A DNA stretch of 30,899 bases from a virus. The position numbers and the translations under genes were made by a program. The stretch's first letter is position 1. Every line of letters begins with the position of its first letter. Shown piece by piece: positions 20,124 to 28,929 of the stretch. The stretch spans positions 1-30,899 of IMG/VR virus record IMGVR_UViG_3300030106_003002. One strand, given 5' to 3'. Below the pieces are notes generated by a model. The model saw only the letters and a program-made list of their open reading frames with translations, did not search any database and had not been told where the DNA came from.

Positions 20124-20732
20124 TTAACTGTTAACAATTTTTGACATTACTTTATCCAAAGTGCTTAGTTTTCTGTTTTTAGCAAACTTTAGATTAACTT
20201 TTTGTTGTGGCTCAGGGTTATGAGTGATTGCTTCGGCAGCAGGTGTTTCGGATAGTTCCTCTTTCACTTGCTCTTCTACTTCGCTCATTTCCTCTTTCTT
20301 TTCAATCATCGCTTTGATTTCCTCAACCAATGATTTTACTTCTGCTAACTCTTCTTTGGTAGCATACTTAGCTTCCACCTCTTCCTCTTCAAGTTGCTCT
20401 TCAACTTGATCCTCAGACGCTTCCACTTCCTCTTCCTCTTTGGCTTCTGCTTTTTTGATTTCAGCAATCAAACCCTCTTCCTTAACGACAAGGATTTGAC
20501 CATCTTCCATTTGGTATTCGCCAACAGGAACAGCCACTTTCTCATCGTCTGTAAGGATAAAGATTTCATTACCTGATTCAAACGCTTCTGCTTCAAGGAC
20601 AGTTCCGTTATCGAGTTTCGCTTGTGCTAACTCTACTTTAACCTCTTGGTCTTGCTCAACATTTTCTACAATGTCAGCAGTATCTTCCCCAAGATAGGTT
20701 TTGATTTTACTTAGAATTTCTGTCGCTTTCAT
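20124..20732 (-). CDS. Scaffold-like capsid assembly protein
   Basis: A 202-residue, strongly acidic protein. A small beta domain (about 45-95; LDNGTVLEAEAFESGNEIFI, VGEYQMEDGQILVV) is followed by a Glu-rich coiled coil (95-165) and a basic tail (NLKFAKNRKLSTLDKVMSKI). An acidic coiled coil ending in a basic segment just before the major capsid gene fits a scaffold, whose basic tail binds the capsid protein. Starts 5 nt below promoter-like element P4, so it heads the capsid operon. Confidence 0.75.
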   Translation of the reverse strand: MKATEILSKIKTYLGEDTADIVENVEQDQEVKVELAQAKLDNGTVLEAEAFESGNEIFILTDDEKVAVPVGEYQMEDGQILVVKEEGLIAEIKKAEAKEEEEVEASEDQVEEQLEEEEVEAKYATKEELAEVKSLVEEIKAMIEKKEEMSEVEEQVKEELSETPAAEAITHNPEPQQKVNLKFAKNRKLSTLDKVMSKIVNS

Positions 20733-20737
20733 AATAG

Positions 20738-20763
20738 TATAACGTATTTAAAAATTAATTTGT
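20738..20763 (-). promoter_or_regulatory. Phage bipartite promoter-like element P4
   Basis: Minus strand: ACAAATT (20763-20757), 10 nt, TACGTTATA (20746-20738), and CTATT before the ATG. It is 5 nt upstream of the scaffold-like gene and heads the capsid operon. The upstream box is the least perfect of the six. Confidence 0.7.
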
Positions 20764-20771
20764 ATTTTGGG

Positions 20772-20915
20772 CTATACTTTCCCAATTCCTTGCGCCCTTA
20801 ATGAGCCATCACAACACTTAACGTGATATGTATTATCTTCACATAAACACCCACGCCTTGATGACTTAGGGCTTGTCCTTGATGGTGTGATAAATCTTTT
20901 TATTCGTCTAATCAT
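20772..20915 (-). CDS. Small Cys-rich structural-region protein (47 aa)
   Basis: A 47-residue ORF beginning MIRRIKRFITPSRTSPKSSR. A basic N-terminus is followed by RGCLCEDNTYHVKCCDGSL with four cysteines (CxC...CC) and GIGKV at the end. It looks like a small metal-binding or disulfide-stabilised protein. It overlaps the preceding 44-aa ORF in the ATGA manner. Its kind recurs in this position in related phages to my recollection; function unknown. Confidence 0.65.
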   Translation of the reverse strand: MIRRIKRFITPSRTSPKSSRRGCLCEDNTYHVKCCDGSLRAQGIGKV

Positions 20916-21046
20916 TTGCCTTGACCTCTGTATTTTTTCTTATATAGCTTTGAGCCTTTTACACTACTCATTTTGGTTTTAGCGTGTACACCCTTTCTGC
21001 GCACCTTTGGCTTAGATACTTTTATGTAATCTATCCTCTTAGCCAT
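20912..21046 (-). CDS. Small basic protein (44 aa)
   Basis: A 44-residue very basic ORF beginning MAKRIDYIKVSKPKVRRKG and ending KKYRGQGK. Almost every third residue is Lys or Arg, which suggests contact with packaged DNA or the capsid interior. TAATG links it to the gene upstream and ATGA to the gene downstream. Function unknown. Confidence 0.68.
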   Translation of the reverse strand: MAKRIDYIKVSKPKVRRKGVHAKTKMSSVKGSKLYKKKYRGQGK

Positions 21047-21408
21047 TATATTTTAGGATAGGCTTTTTTGTAGTCATTAATTATCCTAATTAACTTTACA
21101 TTGCTTTGGTTTGCTTTTGTAATCTCAGGTATATCATTCGGTCTTAAACCCAAGTCTATAAGTTGTTTAGCCACTTCGGCGCTATCATCAATTAGTTTCT
21201 CTACATCTTGCTCATATCCATTAAGCTCTTGTATAAAGTTTTGCCTTGCTTTTACATAATCTAAATATGCTCTATCTATCTTAGCAGAGCTTTTTGCCAA
21301 ACGACCATCTATTGCTTGTGATTCTTTTAAAATAGATGCAGGTTTTCTTGCTAACTCTACTTTCTCTTGATTGCTAAATAGCATCTTGCTTACATTTTTT
21401 ATACTCAT
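21046..21408 (-). CDS. Coiled-coil hypothetical protein (120 aa)
   Basis: A 120-residue helical protein with probable coiled coils across residues 20-85 (LARKPASILKESQAID, QELNGYEQDVEKLIDD) and a basic C-terminus. It lies between the protease and the small basic gene in the head-assembly region, 2 nt after the protease stop. A capsid-assembly helper is possible, but no family is recognised. Confidence 0.6.
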   Translation of the reverse strand: MSIKNVSKMLFSNQEKVELARKPASILKESQAIDGRLAKSSAKIDRAYLDYVKARQNFIQELNGYEQDVEKLIDDSAEVAKQLIDLGLRPNDIPEITKANQSNVKLIRIINDYKKAYPKI

Positions 21409-21410
21409 AA

Positions 21411-22958
21411 TTATTTATTTTTTTTTGGGTGTCCTTTTGGTAACAGATCAAAATCCCCTGTGTACTTAGGATTCTGAGGTCTGCCATTTTTAACTAAATA
21501 TAAAAACGCATTGACACGAGCAAAAGACCACTGTGAAGCACTTTTTACTCTTGGGCTATGTGATACATTAAACGCACCTAAACCACGCTGAAACACAGCT
21601 TTAAGCATACCTACGTTAACACCATAACCTAATTTGTCTTTGTATCTTTTATTGAAATCGTCTGACTTTTGTTTAAGGGTAGCTTCGTCTTTTTTAGATA
21701 CCTTTGCGCCCCTTGTTGTAGATGCATCGCCTTTAGCTGTACCCTTACCTTTTGGGTTTGGGTTTGGCGTGTCTGACTTAGGGGCTTTCTTTGAACGTCT
21801 TATACCACCACGTTCACCAACCTCAGCCATCTTCACGCACTTACCATAAACCTTTTTGTAACCATCAGGGCATTTTTTCATGTCCTCTTTTTTGTGAAAC
21901 TCACAAGGCATATACCATGTTTGCCCCTCAAACTCGTGTTCGTGATACCCCTCACAACCTAAGTCCTTAGCTATCTCTAATGCTTTTTCTTTGGTGTTAA
22001 AAGCAACTCTATCATCAATGATAGCTATATTCTCATTGACTACCATAGATTCTAATTCTATTTCGCCTAATTCTTTTAACTTGCTTTCAGACCAACGCTT
22101 ACCTGCTTTGCCACCCCATAAAAGATAAGAAATAGTACCACACGCTTTAGTGTCGCTTTCATCATAGTACTCTTCTGCTCTTGATAAGAAAGAGTACATA
22201 CGTTTTATAGTTTCTTTTGAGATCGGTTTGCCTTGTGCAAGTTGTTGCGCTCGTATCTTACCTACATCAGTAGCACATTTGTTGTTTACTTTTTGGTTAA
22301 GTTCAATACCACGCTTTGCATTATTCTTTACAGCACTTGGATAATCAGAGTAAGACTCAAGTTCCTCTTCTTTAACAATGCTTAATATATCTTTAAGCAT
22401 GTCCTTAGCTAAATCCTCATCAAAGTCATTGATAGGCTCTTTTGGGCGTTCCATTTTATCAGCAAAGTAACCCTCAATAGAGAATCCTTTAACCTTTCCT
22501 GTTTTTACAAACTGTTCCCATATCTCTTCGTTGTTGACCTTTACAGCCCCCATCCAAGTTCCCACAGGTACATTTAGTCCGTACTTTCTGCTTTTGTCGT
22601 GTTTCTCGTCTTCTACTATCCAACTCTCTACTAATGTTAGTCCGTTAATGCTATGTTGATGCTCTAATGTTGCTTTGTTTTGATTGCCATTCTGTAAGTA
22701 TAGCTGTGATGCCTTTTCTACTGTATCTTTTGAAAAGTAAATATAATACTCTTCATCGCCTTTGCGCCTGTATATGGGTTTGTTAGGTATCAATAACGCA
22801 CCAAGTAAAATACGCTTCTCAGCAGATACCTCAGCGAGTTTTATCTCTTCATTTTTTAGTGCAATAAAATCCTCTTCAATGGCAGGATTCTCTACAACTG
22901 AAATCGCTTCAATCCCTGTGATTTCTTCATCGTCTAAAATAAGTTCTACAATTCGCAT
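21411..22958 (-). CDS. XkdF-type prohead protease with extra C-terminal domains
   Basis: A 515-residue protein. Residues 40-165 match the XkdF/herpes-like assemblin protease domain: LLGALLIPNKPIYRR, TLEHQHSINGLTLVESWIVE with catalytic-type His100, and VKGFSIEGYF with Ser160. Residues 205-295 form a second module (NAKRGIELNQKVNNKCATDVG, SFLSRAEEYY, CGTISYLLWGGKAGKRWSE). Residues 325-380 hold a Cys-containing block, followed by a low-complexity basic Gly/Pro/Lys linker and a C-terminal domain ending WSFARVNAFLYLVKNG and YTGDFDLLPKGHPKK. The extra modules are unusual for a protease and could be a minor head protein fused to it. It starts 5 nt below P5. Likely processes scaffold and capsid. Confidence 0.75.
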   Translation of the reverse strand: MRIVELILDDEEITGIEAISVVENPAIEEDFIALKNEEIKLAEVSAEKRILLGALLIPNKPIYRRKGDEEYYIYFSKDTVEKASQLYLQNGNQNKATLEHQHSINGLTLVESWIVEDEKHDKSRKYGLNVPVGTWMGAVKVNNEEIWEQFVKTGKVKGFSIEGYFADKMERPKEPINDFDEDLAKDMLKDILSIVKEEELESYSDYPSAVKNNAKRGIELNQKVNNKCATDVGKIRAQQLAQGKPISKETIKRMYSFLSRAEEYYDESDTKACGTISYLLWGGKAGKRWSESKLKELGEIELESMVVNENIAIIDDRVAFNTKEKALEIAKDLGCEGYHEHEFEGQTWYMPCEFHKKEDMKKCPDGYKKVYGKCVKMAEVGERGGIRRSKKAPKSDTPNPNPKGKGTAKGDASTTRGAKVSKKDEATLKQKSDDFNKRYKDKLGYGVNVGMLKAVFQRGLGAFNVSHSPRVKSASQWSFARVNAFLYLVKNGRPQNPKYTGDFDLLPKGHPKKNK

Positions 22959-22963
22959 ATCTA

Positions 22964-22989
22964 TATAACGTATTTAGTTTAGTTTTTGT
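22964..22989 (-). promoter_or_regulatory. Phage bipartite promoter-like element P5
   Basis: Minus strand: ACAAAAA (22989-22983), 10 nt, TACGTTATA (22972-22964), then TAGAT and the ATG at 22958. It fills the 33-nt gap between the tape-measure and protease genes. Third case of an exact 5-nt distance to the start codon. Confidence 0.75.
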
Positions 22990-22991
22990 AT

Positions 22992-24602
22992 TTATCCTAT
23001 TGACGCACCCTCTACAATGTTTCTGTCTAATTCCTGTGCTGTGCTTACATCATTTGACACCACAAACGCCTTGACAGGTTGCTGTGCTTGACCACCTATT
23101 GCTTCTGCTAATTGGTTCGTATCTGATGCACCTACAATGTTAAATGCAGGGGGTACTGATTGTGATTGTGCTGCTGCTGTTGGTGCTGTGGGTGTTACTG
23201 ATGGCGCAGAGCCACCACCCAAACCACCTGCTACACTTTTTGACTTACCTACTGCCTGAGTGATTGCGCCAATGATACCAACTGCCTGTAATGCGTATCC
23301 AATTAACATCGGTATATTTTGAGGAAAACCAATTTTTGCTGTCTGTGCTGTACCCTCTGCCACTGCTGCCGTTGAACGAGCTGCCACTAAACTTGAAAAT
23401 GTAATTGTTTTACGAGCTTCTGCAATTAATTCCTGAGCATTTAAGAGTTGTTTAGCTATGAGTGCTGCTTTACCTGCTGCTGTTTCAGCACCAAACAATG
23501 CTATGGCTTGGTCAACTACTTTCTTTTTAGCATCTAACTTTCTTTGCTCTGCTTCAATCTCTGCTTCTGCATTTTCTAAAACTAAGTCTTTTCTTTCTCG
23601 TTCTAATGCATTAAGATTAGTCAACTGCTCACTTCTTAGCCCTGTAATAGTTGCTTCAACTGCTGCTAATTCGTTTTTAGCTTCTAACAGAGCTATTTCA
23701 TTTTCGTCATTTTTTAATTTGTCAAATTGAAGTTGAGCAGCATCTACTCTTGTTTGTAGAGCTTCTTTTTGCAGTTTCTCTTGCTCTTCAAGAATCCTAC
23801 CAAGCTCTTCATTTGCAGCTATTCTTTCATCAATAGTTTTACTTTCGTCATCTCTTATTTGTCTTTGTAATTCTGCTTGTCTATCAAACTGTTCAATTAA
23901 TAATTGATTAACTACTGCGCTCTTATCAGCTTTTTTAGTTGTTTCTACAATTTGTTTGCCCTGTTCGATAATTGATTGAGTGTAATCAGTTGTAGCTTTT
24001 GCTACTTTAGTTACTGTTTCAGTTACTTTATCAAAAGAATCATCAACACCTGTAACTACATCAACAAGCTCTTTACCTGCATTTTTTGCACTTTCGGCAG
24101 CACCTGCAAAATCTTTATTAAAAAGTTTTACAATAGCATCGCCTAAAAACCCAATGGCATCTAAAGCAGAAGTAAAACGCTCTATGATATTATCTTTAAT
24201 TGCTTTACCTAAGTTTTTAATAGATTGTAAAGGATCATCAAACACACTTTTAAAAAACCCTGTAACAGCACCTAAGTTGTTTACTAAAAAATTTACAAAG
24301 TCATTAAACGCAATAGATACAACCTCAAACGAAGTATTAAAAAAGTCTGCTGCTTTTTGGTTCTGTTGAAAAATCTCTGTGAGCTTAGCAAACGCTGCAA
24401 CAACAAGACCAATACCTGCTGCTTTAAGTGCAGTACCAATACCCTTAATACCTTTAGAAACGCCCTTTGTAGCATCCCCTACATCCTTAAAACCCTCTTC
24501 TGTTGACTTAGTGAGATTTTGGATTTCGCCTTTTACGTCCTTAATCTCTTTTATCGCCTTATCGGTTTTAGCTTCTAATTCTACTTGGATTTTTTTAGCC
24601 AT
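22992..24602 (-). CDS. Tape measure protein
   Basis: A 536-residue protein, mostly helical. An N-terminal charged coiled coil (residues 1-45) precedes a hydrophobic glycine-rich stretch (TALKAAGIGLVVAAFAKL). A long coiled coil spans about 220-350 (EQFDRQAELQRQIRDDE, EEQEKLQKEALQTRVD). A second hydrophobic region near 420-460 precedes a flexible Ala/Pro/Gln-rich tail. This is the pattern of a siphovirus tape measure, and its short length predicts a short tail. It starts inside the 50-aa ORF upstream (22-nt overlap). Confidence 0.85.
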   Translation of the reverse strand: MAKKIQVELEAKTDKAIKEIKDVKGEIQNLTKSTEEGFKDVGDATKGVSKGIKGIGTALKAAGIGLVVAAFAKLTEIFQQNQKAADFFNTSFEVVSIAFNDFVNFLVNNLGAVTGFFKSVFDDPLQSIKNLGKAIKDNIIERFTSALDAIGFLGDAIVKLFNKDFAGAAESAKNAGKELVDVVTGVDDSFDKVTETVTKVAKATTDYTQSIIEQGKQIVETTKKADKSAVVNQLLIEQFDRQAELQRQIRDDESKTIDERIAANEELGRILEEQEKLQKEALQTRVDAAQLQFDKLKNDENEIALLEAKNELAAVEATITGLRSEQLTNLNALERERKDLVLENAEAEIEAEQRKLDAKKKVVDQAIALFGAETAAGKAALIAKQLLNAQELIAEARKTITFSSLVAARSTAAVAEGTAQTAKIGFPQNIPMLIGYALQAVGIIGAITQAVGKSKSVAGGLGGGSAPSVTPTAPTAAAQSQSVPPAFNIVGASDTNQLAEAIGGQAQQPVKAFVVSNDVSTAQELDRNIVEGASIG

Positions 24603-24733
24603 TCCATGTCGTTTTTAAATTGTTTAAATGCCTGTCTAAAGTTCTTAGGCAGGTAATTTTTCCCTTTAGCTATTCGGATGTTTTCCGAGCCATCTTTTAC
24701 ATAGGGCAGTAACTCTAAGATATTCTGTATCAT
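24581..24733 (-). CDS. Small protein between tail-tip and tape-measure genes (50 aa)
   Basis: A 50-residue ORF beginning MIQNILELLPYVKDGSENIR. Basic second half ends FKNDMEWLKKSK. Its start makes an ATGA overlap with the tail gene upstream, and its end overlaps the tape-measure start by 22 nt. It fills an otherwise empty stretch. Possible tail assembly helper; function unknown. Confidence 0.55.
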   Translation of the reverse strand: MIQNILELLPYVKDGSENIRIAKGKNYLPKNFRQAFKQFKNDMEWLKKSK

Positions 24734-26799
24734 AATTCGTTTAATAGTTCTATGTTTGATTCGCCTGTTGCTAAGTTTGTTTCTATGCTGTTGATCTTAT
24801 ACCTTTTACCATTGATATCAAACCTATCAGCAAGGGTAAAGTTCAAAAGGATTCTAAGGGGTAGATATGCCTTTACTTTTGTAAGTCTGTTCTTTATGTT
24901 AAACACATTTGTAATATAGGTACTGTAATAGTTTTGGAACAATGTACCTGTAAAACTACTATCGCCTGTATATTCGTTTTTCTCTAAGTTAAAATTAATG
25001 TTAGCAGTCGATGTGCCTGAGCTAAAAGAAACGCTGTTAGATGGCATGTTTACACTGCCTGTGATTTCTGAGTGTGTGTTATATGTGCCATCTGCATTGA
25101 CTAAATCTATAAAACTTATTGATTCAGATGGGTTTGTATATACAGGGTAAAATAGTAATGGTTTTCCAATGTAGCTCTCTTGGTTATCATCTACTGACCA
25201 ACCTACTTGAATCTCTGTTTCATCTTCATTATCAAGATTCAATAGTTTTTCGTATTTAGGATGTCCGAATGGTGCTACAACACTATATAAAGCACCATCA
25301 ACTATATTACCACTGTCATCTGATTGTGTAAAGTCTGTTTTTGCCCACTCTTGATTGAACAGTTGATTGTGTGTAGCAGCTAAAAACGTATCTGTATCTT
25401 CAAAACTAAATGATACTTCCCTATAAGGCAAAGCTATATTAACCTGACTGCTTTTTACATCTACAAACTCACTTATATCGTACGCTGTACTTATTGACTT
25501 TTTATTGGTATAAAAGTTATCTAAGGTGTCAACGTATATAGTGCCATCATCCTCTACAAACGTAGTAAGGTTAAACATCTTAAACAATCCTGTCAAAAAG
25601 TCTATAACTTTGATTTCAGGTATTTGTTCGCTTATAATAAATTCAAAATCAGTTGGTGCTGTGTAGCTACCTGTATCATGTGTTGTTGTTATAAGCGTTC
25701 CACTATCTATAAGCCTTGTATCCCATTCTATATTTGTAAAAGTTAATATACTTGTATAAGTTAGTGTAACTGTATAAACTGCAGCAGTAGTCCAAAATGA
25801 ATCTATATCGATAACCTTTGATGTTGATGTAATGCCACTTTCAGAAAAAACCTCAACCCCATCTCTTGCTATACTTATATCATAAGGGTTTGAACCTGAC
25901 CTGCTTAATGTTAATCTAAACCTGCTTACTGTTGTTCCTGATGGGTTTGCCACATTTAGATTACCTGTTGATATTATACTAACAGGCAAACTACTCGATG
26001 GTGTTGTTACACTTGTTGCACCTGTAAAGTCAACAACATTTACAAAAGATGGCACTTGTGTTCCACTTGATACCTTACCTTTTTTTCTGTGTAGCCACAT
26101 ATATAAATCATAGTAAACATCATTTGAGCTATTAAAGAAGTCTGTGCTAAAAGTAATACCATACTTAGTTTGTATCGCTTCTATGATCTTGTGTATCCTC
26201 AAAGCATATTTAAGCTCTTCCCACGCAAGACCATGCTTTTGCCCACTACCATAATAAAGATTTCCTGTATCATGTGCGTTATCCCCACTATCATAGTAAA
26301 TTCTTTTTGAGTGAGTGATAATAGGCACTACCACATCGTTTGACGCAGGGTCTCTTTGTAGCGCAGTTTTAATGTTTGCAGGTGCAAAGGTTTCATTAAG
26401 ACTATTAAGACTTGTAAGTGCGTTTAATTTATCTTCCCCTAACAGATCTTTAAGTGTTACTGTGTTACCAAAGAATGTAATGCGATAAGCCTTTGGTCTG
26501 CGATTCTGCAAGTCAACACCCTCTAACTTTATCTTACCTTTTTTGAATGGTAAGTTGTTTAATTCGAGTGTAGCATCTTTTTTAGTTCTCGCATCAAAGC
26601 CCCCTGTGATATCAAAATTGTAATAATGCTTAAATATCTTGTTGTTTGCTTTAGATGCAGGTAGAGTAAACGTCTTGGTAAATTCTGTGAACACTTTAGC
26701 AATATCCTTGACGTTTTGGATAGACTGAGTGATGCTTACAGATTCGTCTTTAAACATATCCACTCTTTGCCCCTCAATAAATAGCTGTATGCTCTGCAC
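24730..26799 (-). CDS. Large tail/tail-tip structural protein (689 aa)
   Basis: A 689-residue, mainly beta protein. The N-terminus (SIQLFIEGQRVDMFKDESVS, then TEFTKTFTLPAS) is a module found in tail structural proteins of Bacteroidota phages. A central region (250-380) has repeated short strands like an immunoglobulin-like fold. The C-terminal part (430-689) contains SEFVDVKSSQVNIALPYREV and ends NSIETNLATGESNIELLNEL. Gene order with the tape measure directly downstream suggests a distal tail or baseplate hub protein. Assignment is by context. Confidence 0.65.
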   Translation of the reverse strand: MQSIQLFIEGQRVDMFKDESVSITQSIQNVKDIAKVFTEFTKTFTLPASKANNKIFKHYYNFDITGGFDARTKKDATLELNNLPFKKGKIKLEGVDLQNRRPKAYRITFFGNTVTLKDLLGEDKLNALTSLNSLNETFAPANIKTALQRDPASNDVVVPIITHSKRIYYDSGDNAHDTGNLYYGSGQKHGLAWEELKYALRIHKIIEAIQTKYGITFSTDFFNSSNDVYYDLYMWLHRKKGKVSSGTQVPSFVNVVDFTGATSVTTPSSSLPVSIISTGNLNVANPSGTTVSRFRLTLSRSGSNPYDISIARDGVEVFSESGITSTSKVIDIDSFWTTAAVYTVTLTYTSILTFTNIEWDTRLIDSGTLITTTHDTGSYTAPTDFEFIISEQIPEIKVIDFLTGLFKMFNLTTFVEDDGTIYVDTLDNFYTNKKSISTAYDISEFVDVKSSQVNIALPYREVSFSFEDTDTFLAATHNQLFNQEWAKTDFTQSDDSGNIVDGALYSVVAPFGHPKYEKLLNLDNEDETEIQVGWSVDDNQESYIGKPLLFYPVYTNPSESISFIDLVNADGTYNTHSEITGSVNMPSNSVSFSSGTSTANINFNLEKNEYTGDSSFTGTLFQNYYSTYITNVFNIKNRLTKVKAYLPLRILLNFTLADRFDINGKRYKINSIETNLATGESNIELLNEL

Positions 26800-27959
26800 T
26801 ATCTTATGTTATTTATTTTATCAAAAGCGTGTTCAAACTCTACTGTATAGTTTGCAAGTCTATCGTTTACACTTGTCTTGTATGTAATTGACTTTGTTAA
26901 TGGGATGACAGGTATTACTTTCTCTTCTGTTTCTGTTATCTCTGTGTAGTAAACCTGCTCACTTAACAATAGTTCCTCTAAAACAGAATTATGGTCATCA
27001 TTAACATAACCTGTGTTCATTGTAATTCTATCTTTACCTTGTGCTAAAAACGCCTGTTGTTGGTGTTGGTATGTTTTGTAGCTTAGGGTACTTTGATCAA
27101 ATATAGATGCTTTAAACTGCTCAGACGTTACGTTGGTTGATTCTACTGATTTCTTAAAAAACATAAGGTCTTGCAAAGCACCATACTTATTAACGAATGT
27201 AACTTTGTAAGGTTCGTATTTACATTCCTCTGTGCTTAGTATTTTAATAACCTCTGTACCTGCTGAGGATGCTACATAAACCTCATCAACAAGTCCTATA
27301 TCCAACTGCCTTAGAAAGTCTGTTAAACAGCTTGACGTTTCAAGCGTACCCCCATCAGCCACAACCCTTTCCTCATAGCTGTCGTTATTATCTTGACCAC
27401 TTACTGTAACATAGTCTATTTGTGCGTTTGTGTTTGTTGAGCTGCTTATTGCTTGTGTTCGCTTTTCAACACCTTGATAGAAAAATGCTACGCTTGTTGT
27501 ATCGCCTGTGTAAACAGGGATTCTCACATTACTATCGTTAAGTCTAAATATAGTGTTGTTTGAAATCAAAGCACCTTTGGATAGCTCAGGGTTTGTACCC
27601 TCGTGAAAGTATCCATAACCATCAAAGGCTACAAAGCCATTTGTGTTGTCAGGCGATACTGTTGCACTTGCAGAACCACTTGATACTGTTGTTGATATTA
27701 TTGCATTAACCCAAACAACTTGACTGCTATACGTGCCATCAAACTCTATTTCAAGATAATCTCTTATAAGCTCTGCAACCTCAAACACAATAAACCCTGA
27801 TGTAAGTACATCCTTTGTAATTGTGTATTTAGGGTTTGCTACTGATGCGTTTGCTACAAATGTACCTGTGTAGATATATAAGTTGAGTGTAGCTGTTGCT
27901 ATGTTTGTTTGCGATACCTTTAGGTAAAAGGGGCTTCTTACGTTTATCTTTGTAGCCAT
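26799..27959 (-). CDS. Tail structural protein (386 aa)
   Basis: A 386-residue beta-rich protein beginning MATKINVRSPFYLKVSQTN. Strand-rich repeats and a ECKYEPYKVTFVNKYGALQD segment near 245-264 are visible. It abuts its neighbours by a single shared base on both sides, so it is translated as one unit with the 689-aa tail protein. A distal-tail (Dit-like) or tail-tip role is possible but unproven. Confidence 0.6.
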   Translation of the reverse strand: MATKINVRSPFYLKVSQTNIATATLNLYIYTGTFVANASVANPKYTITKDVLTSGFIVFEVAELIRDYLEIEFDGTYSSQVVWVNAIISTTVSSGSASATVSPDNTNGFVAFDGYGYFHEGTNPELSKGALISNNTIFRLNDSNVRIPVYTGDTTSVAFFYQGVEKRTQAISSSTNTNAQIDYVTVSGQDNNDSYEERVVADGGTLETSSCLTDFLRQLDIGLVDEVYVASSAGTEVIKILSTEECKYEPYKVTFVNKYGALQDLMFFKKSVESTNVTSEQFKASIFDQSTLSYKTYQHQQQAFLAQGKDRITMNTGYVNDDHNSVLEELLLSEQVYYTEITETEEKVIPVIPLTKSITYKTSVNDRLANYTVEFEHAFDKINNIR

Positions 27960-28465
27960 TATATTAAGTTTTCTAAGTCTTTAGCAAATTGCTCTTGTAA
28001 TTCTTTAGGTAGGTTAGTAAATGCTTTCTCAAAGGGCTTAGTAAAAAACAGAGATGGTTTGATTCCATAGTTCTTTACTATTGTAGCAAGTGCAAACCCT
28101 GTCTGCTTGTAGCTTAAAAACCTACCCTTTTTATCTCTGAATTGTATTCGCTTTGCAGATGCCCACTTACCAAACGTGCCTGTGGCACTTTCTAAGCCAA
28201 TAAGATTAGAGGATTGCTTGTAACTAAAATTACTCAAAGACTTACCACCACGTACACCCTTAACACCTCTGTCTTGAAACATACCATAATCTTCCATCTC
28301 AAAGAACAATCTAAACCCTGCACTTACTTCCTCTAAGGTAAACCCAAGAGAATCATATAGCTCTTTAGATACATTCTTTTTGCCTTTAGTAAGGTTTGTA
28401 CGTGCCTGTTGCACTACATACTTACCAAAAGCTCTTAGAGCTGTCTGTGTTTCTTTTAGCTGCAT
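27959..28465 (-). CDS. Tail completion/connector-like protein (HK97 gp10-type, tentative)
   Basis: A 168-residue basic protein beginning MQLKETQTALRAFGKYVVQQ. An N-terminal helix with QQARTNLTKGKKNVSKELYD is followed by strands (SAGFRLFFEMEDYGMFQDRG) and a C-terminal helix. This is the broad pattern of HK97 gp10-like proteins that complete the tail connector. It overlaps the gene upstream by 10 nt. Identity is tentative. Confidence 0.6.
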   Translation of the reverse strand: MQLKETQTALRAFGKYVVQQARTNLTKGKKNVSKELYDSLGFTLEEVSAGFRLFFEMEDYGMFQDRGVKGVRGGKSLSNFSYKQSSNLIGLESATGTFGKWASAKRIQFRDKKGRFLSYKQTGFALATIVKNYGIKPSLFFTKPFEKAFTNLPKELQEQFAKDLENLI

Positions 28466-28929
28466 ACGTTAATATCATTTTCTATAAGCACATCAAAGGT
28501 TGTAGCCCACCCTGCAACAGAGTTCTCAAACCTATCATAAAAGGGTTCACAACTTGGATCGCCATCTAATTGATATTTTGATGTGTATAATGTGCCTATT
28601 CTAAGCACCTGTATTACTTTATTGATAACAGCAAGTTGAGTGTTAAGTACATCCTGCTCATTGTCGTTATCCCTAAACACATCTACTACTGCATCTTTGC
28701 TTTGATCAACAATATCCATTGTTAAGATACTCATACTAAACCTAAGCACCTGCTCTTCCAATGTTACGTTATTAATTACAATGTGTGCAAGTGGAAAGAT
28801 GGTTTGCTTGTTTAGGTCTATATCTGTTATATCGCCTGTGGTAACTGTATTGATGTTATCATCAGCGAGTAGTTGGTCTTTGATTGTGTTGGTTATTTGA
28901 TAAAACCCTCTTGCACCTTGATTAGCCAT
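28456..28929 (-). CDS. Tail terminator-like protein (tentative)
   Basis: A 157-residue protein beginning MANQGARGFYQITNTIKDQL. Alternating strands and helices (PLAHIVINNVTLEEQVLRFS, TMDIVDQ) with a C-terminal WATTFDVLIEND strand fit the tail-terminator/completion fold. Its start codon overlaps the stop of the frameshifted tail chaperone (ATGGCTAA). Identity rests on position among tail-completion genes. Confidence 0.55.
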   Translation of the reverse strand: MANQGARGFYQITNTIKDQLLADDNINTVTTGDITDIDLNKQTIFPLAHIVINNVTLEEQVLRFSMSILTMDIVDQSKDAVVDVFRDNDNEQDVLNTQLAVINKVIQVLRIGTLYTSKYQLDGDPSCEPFYDRFENSVAGWATTFDVLIENDINVCS

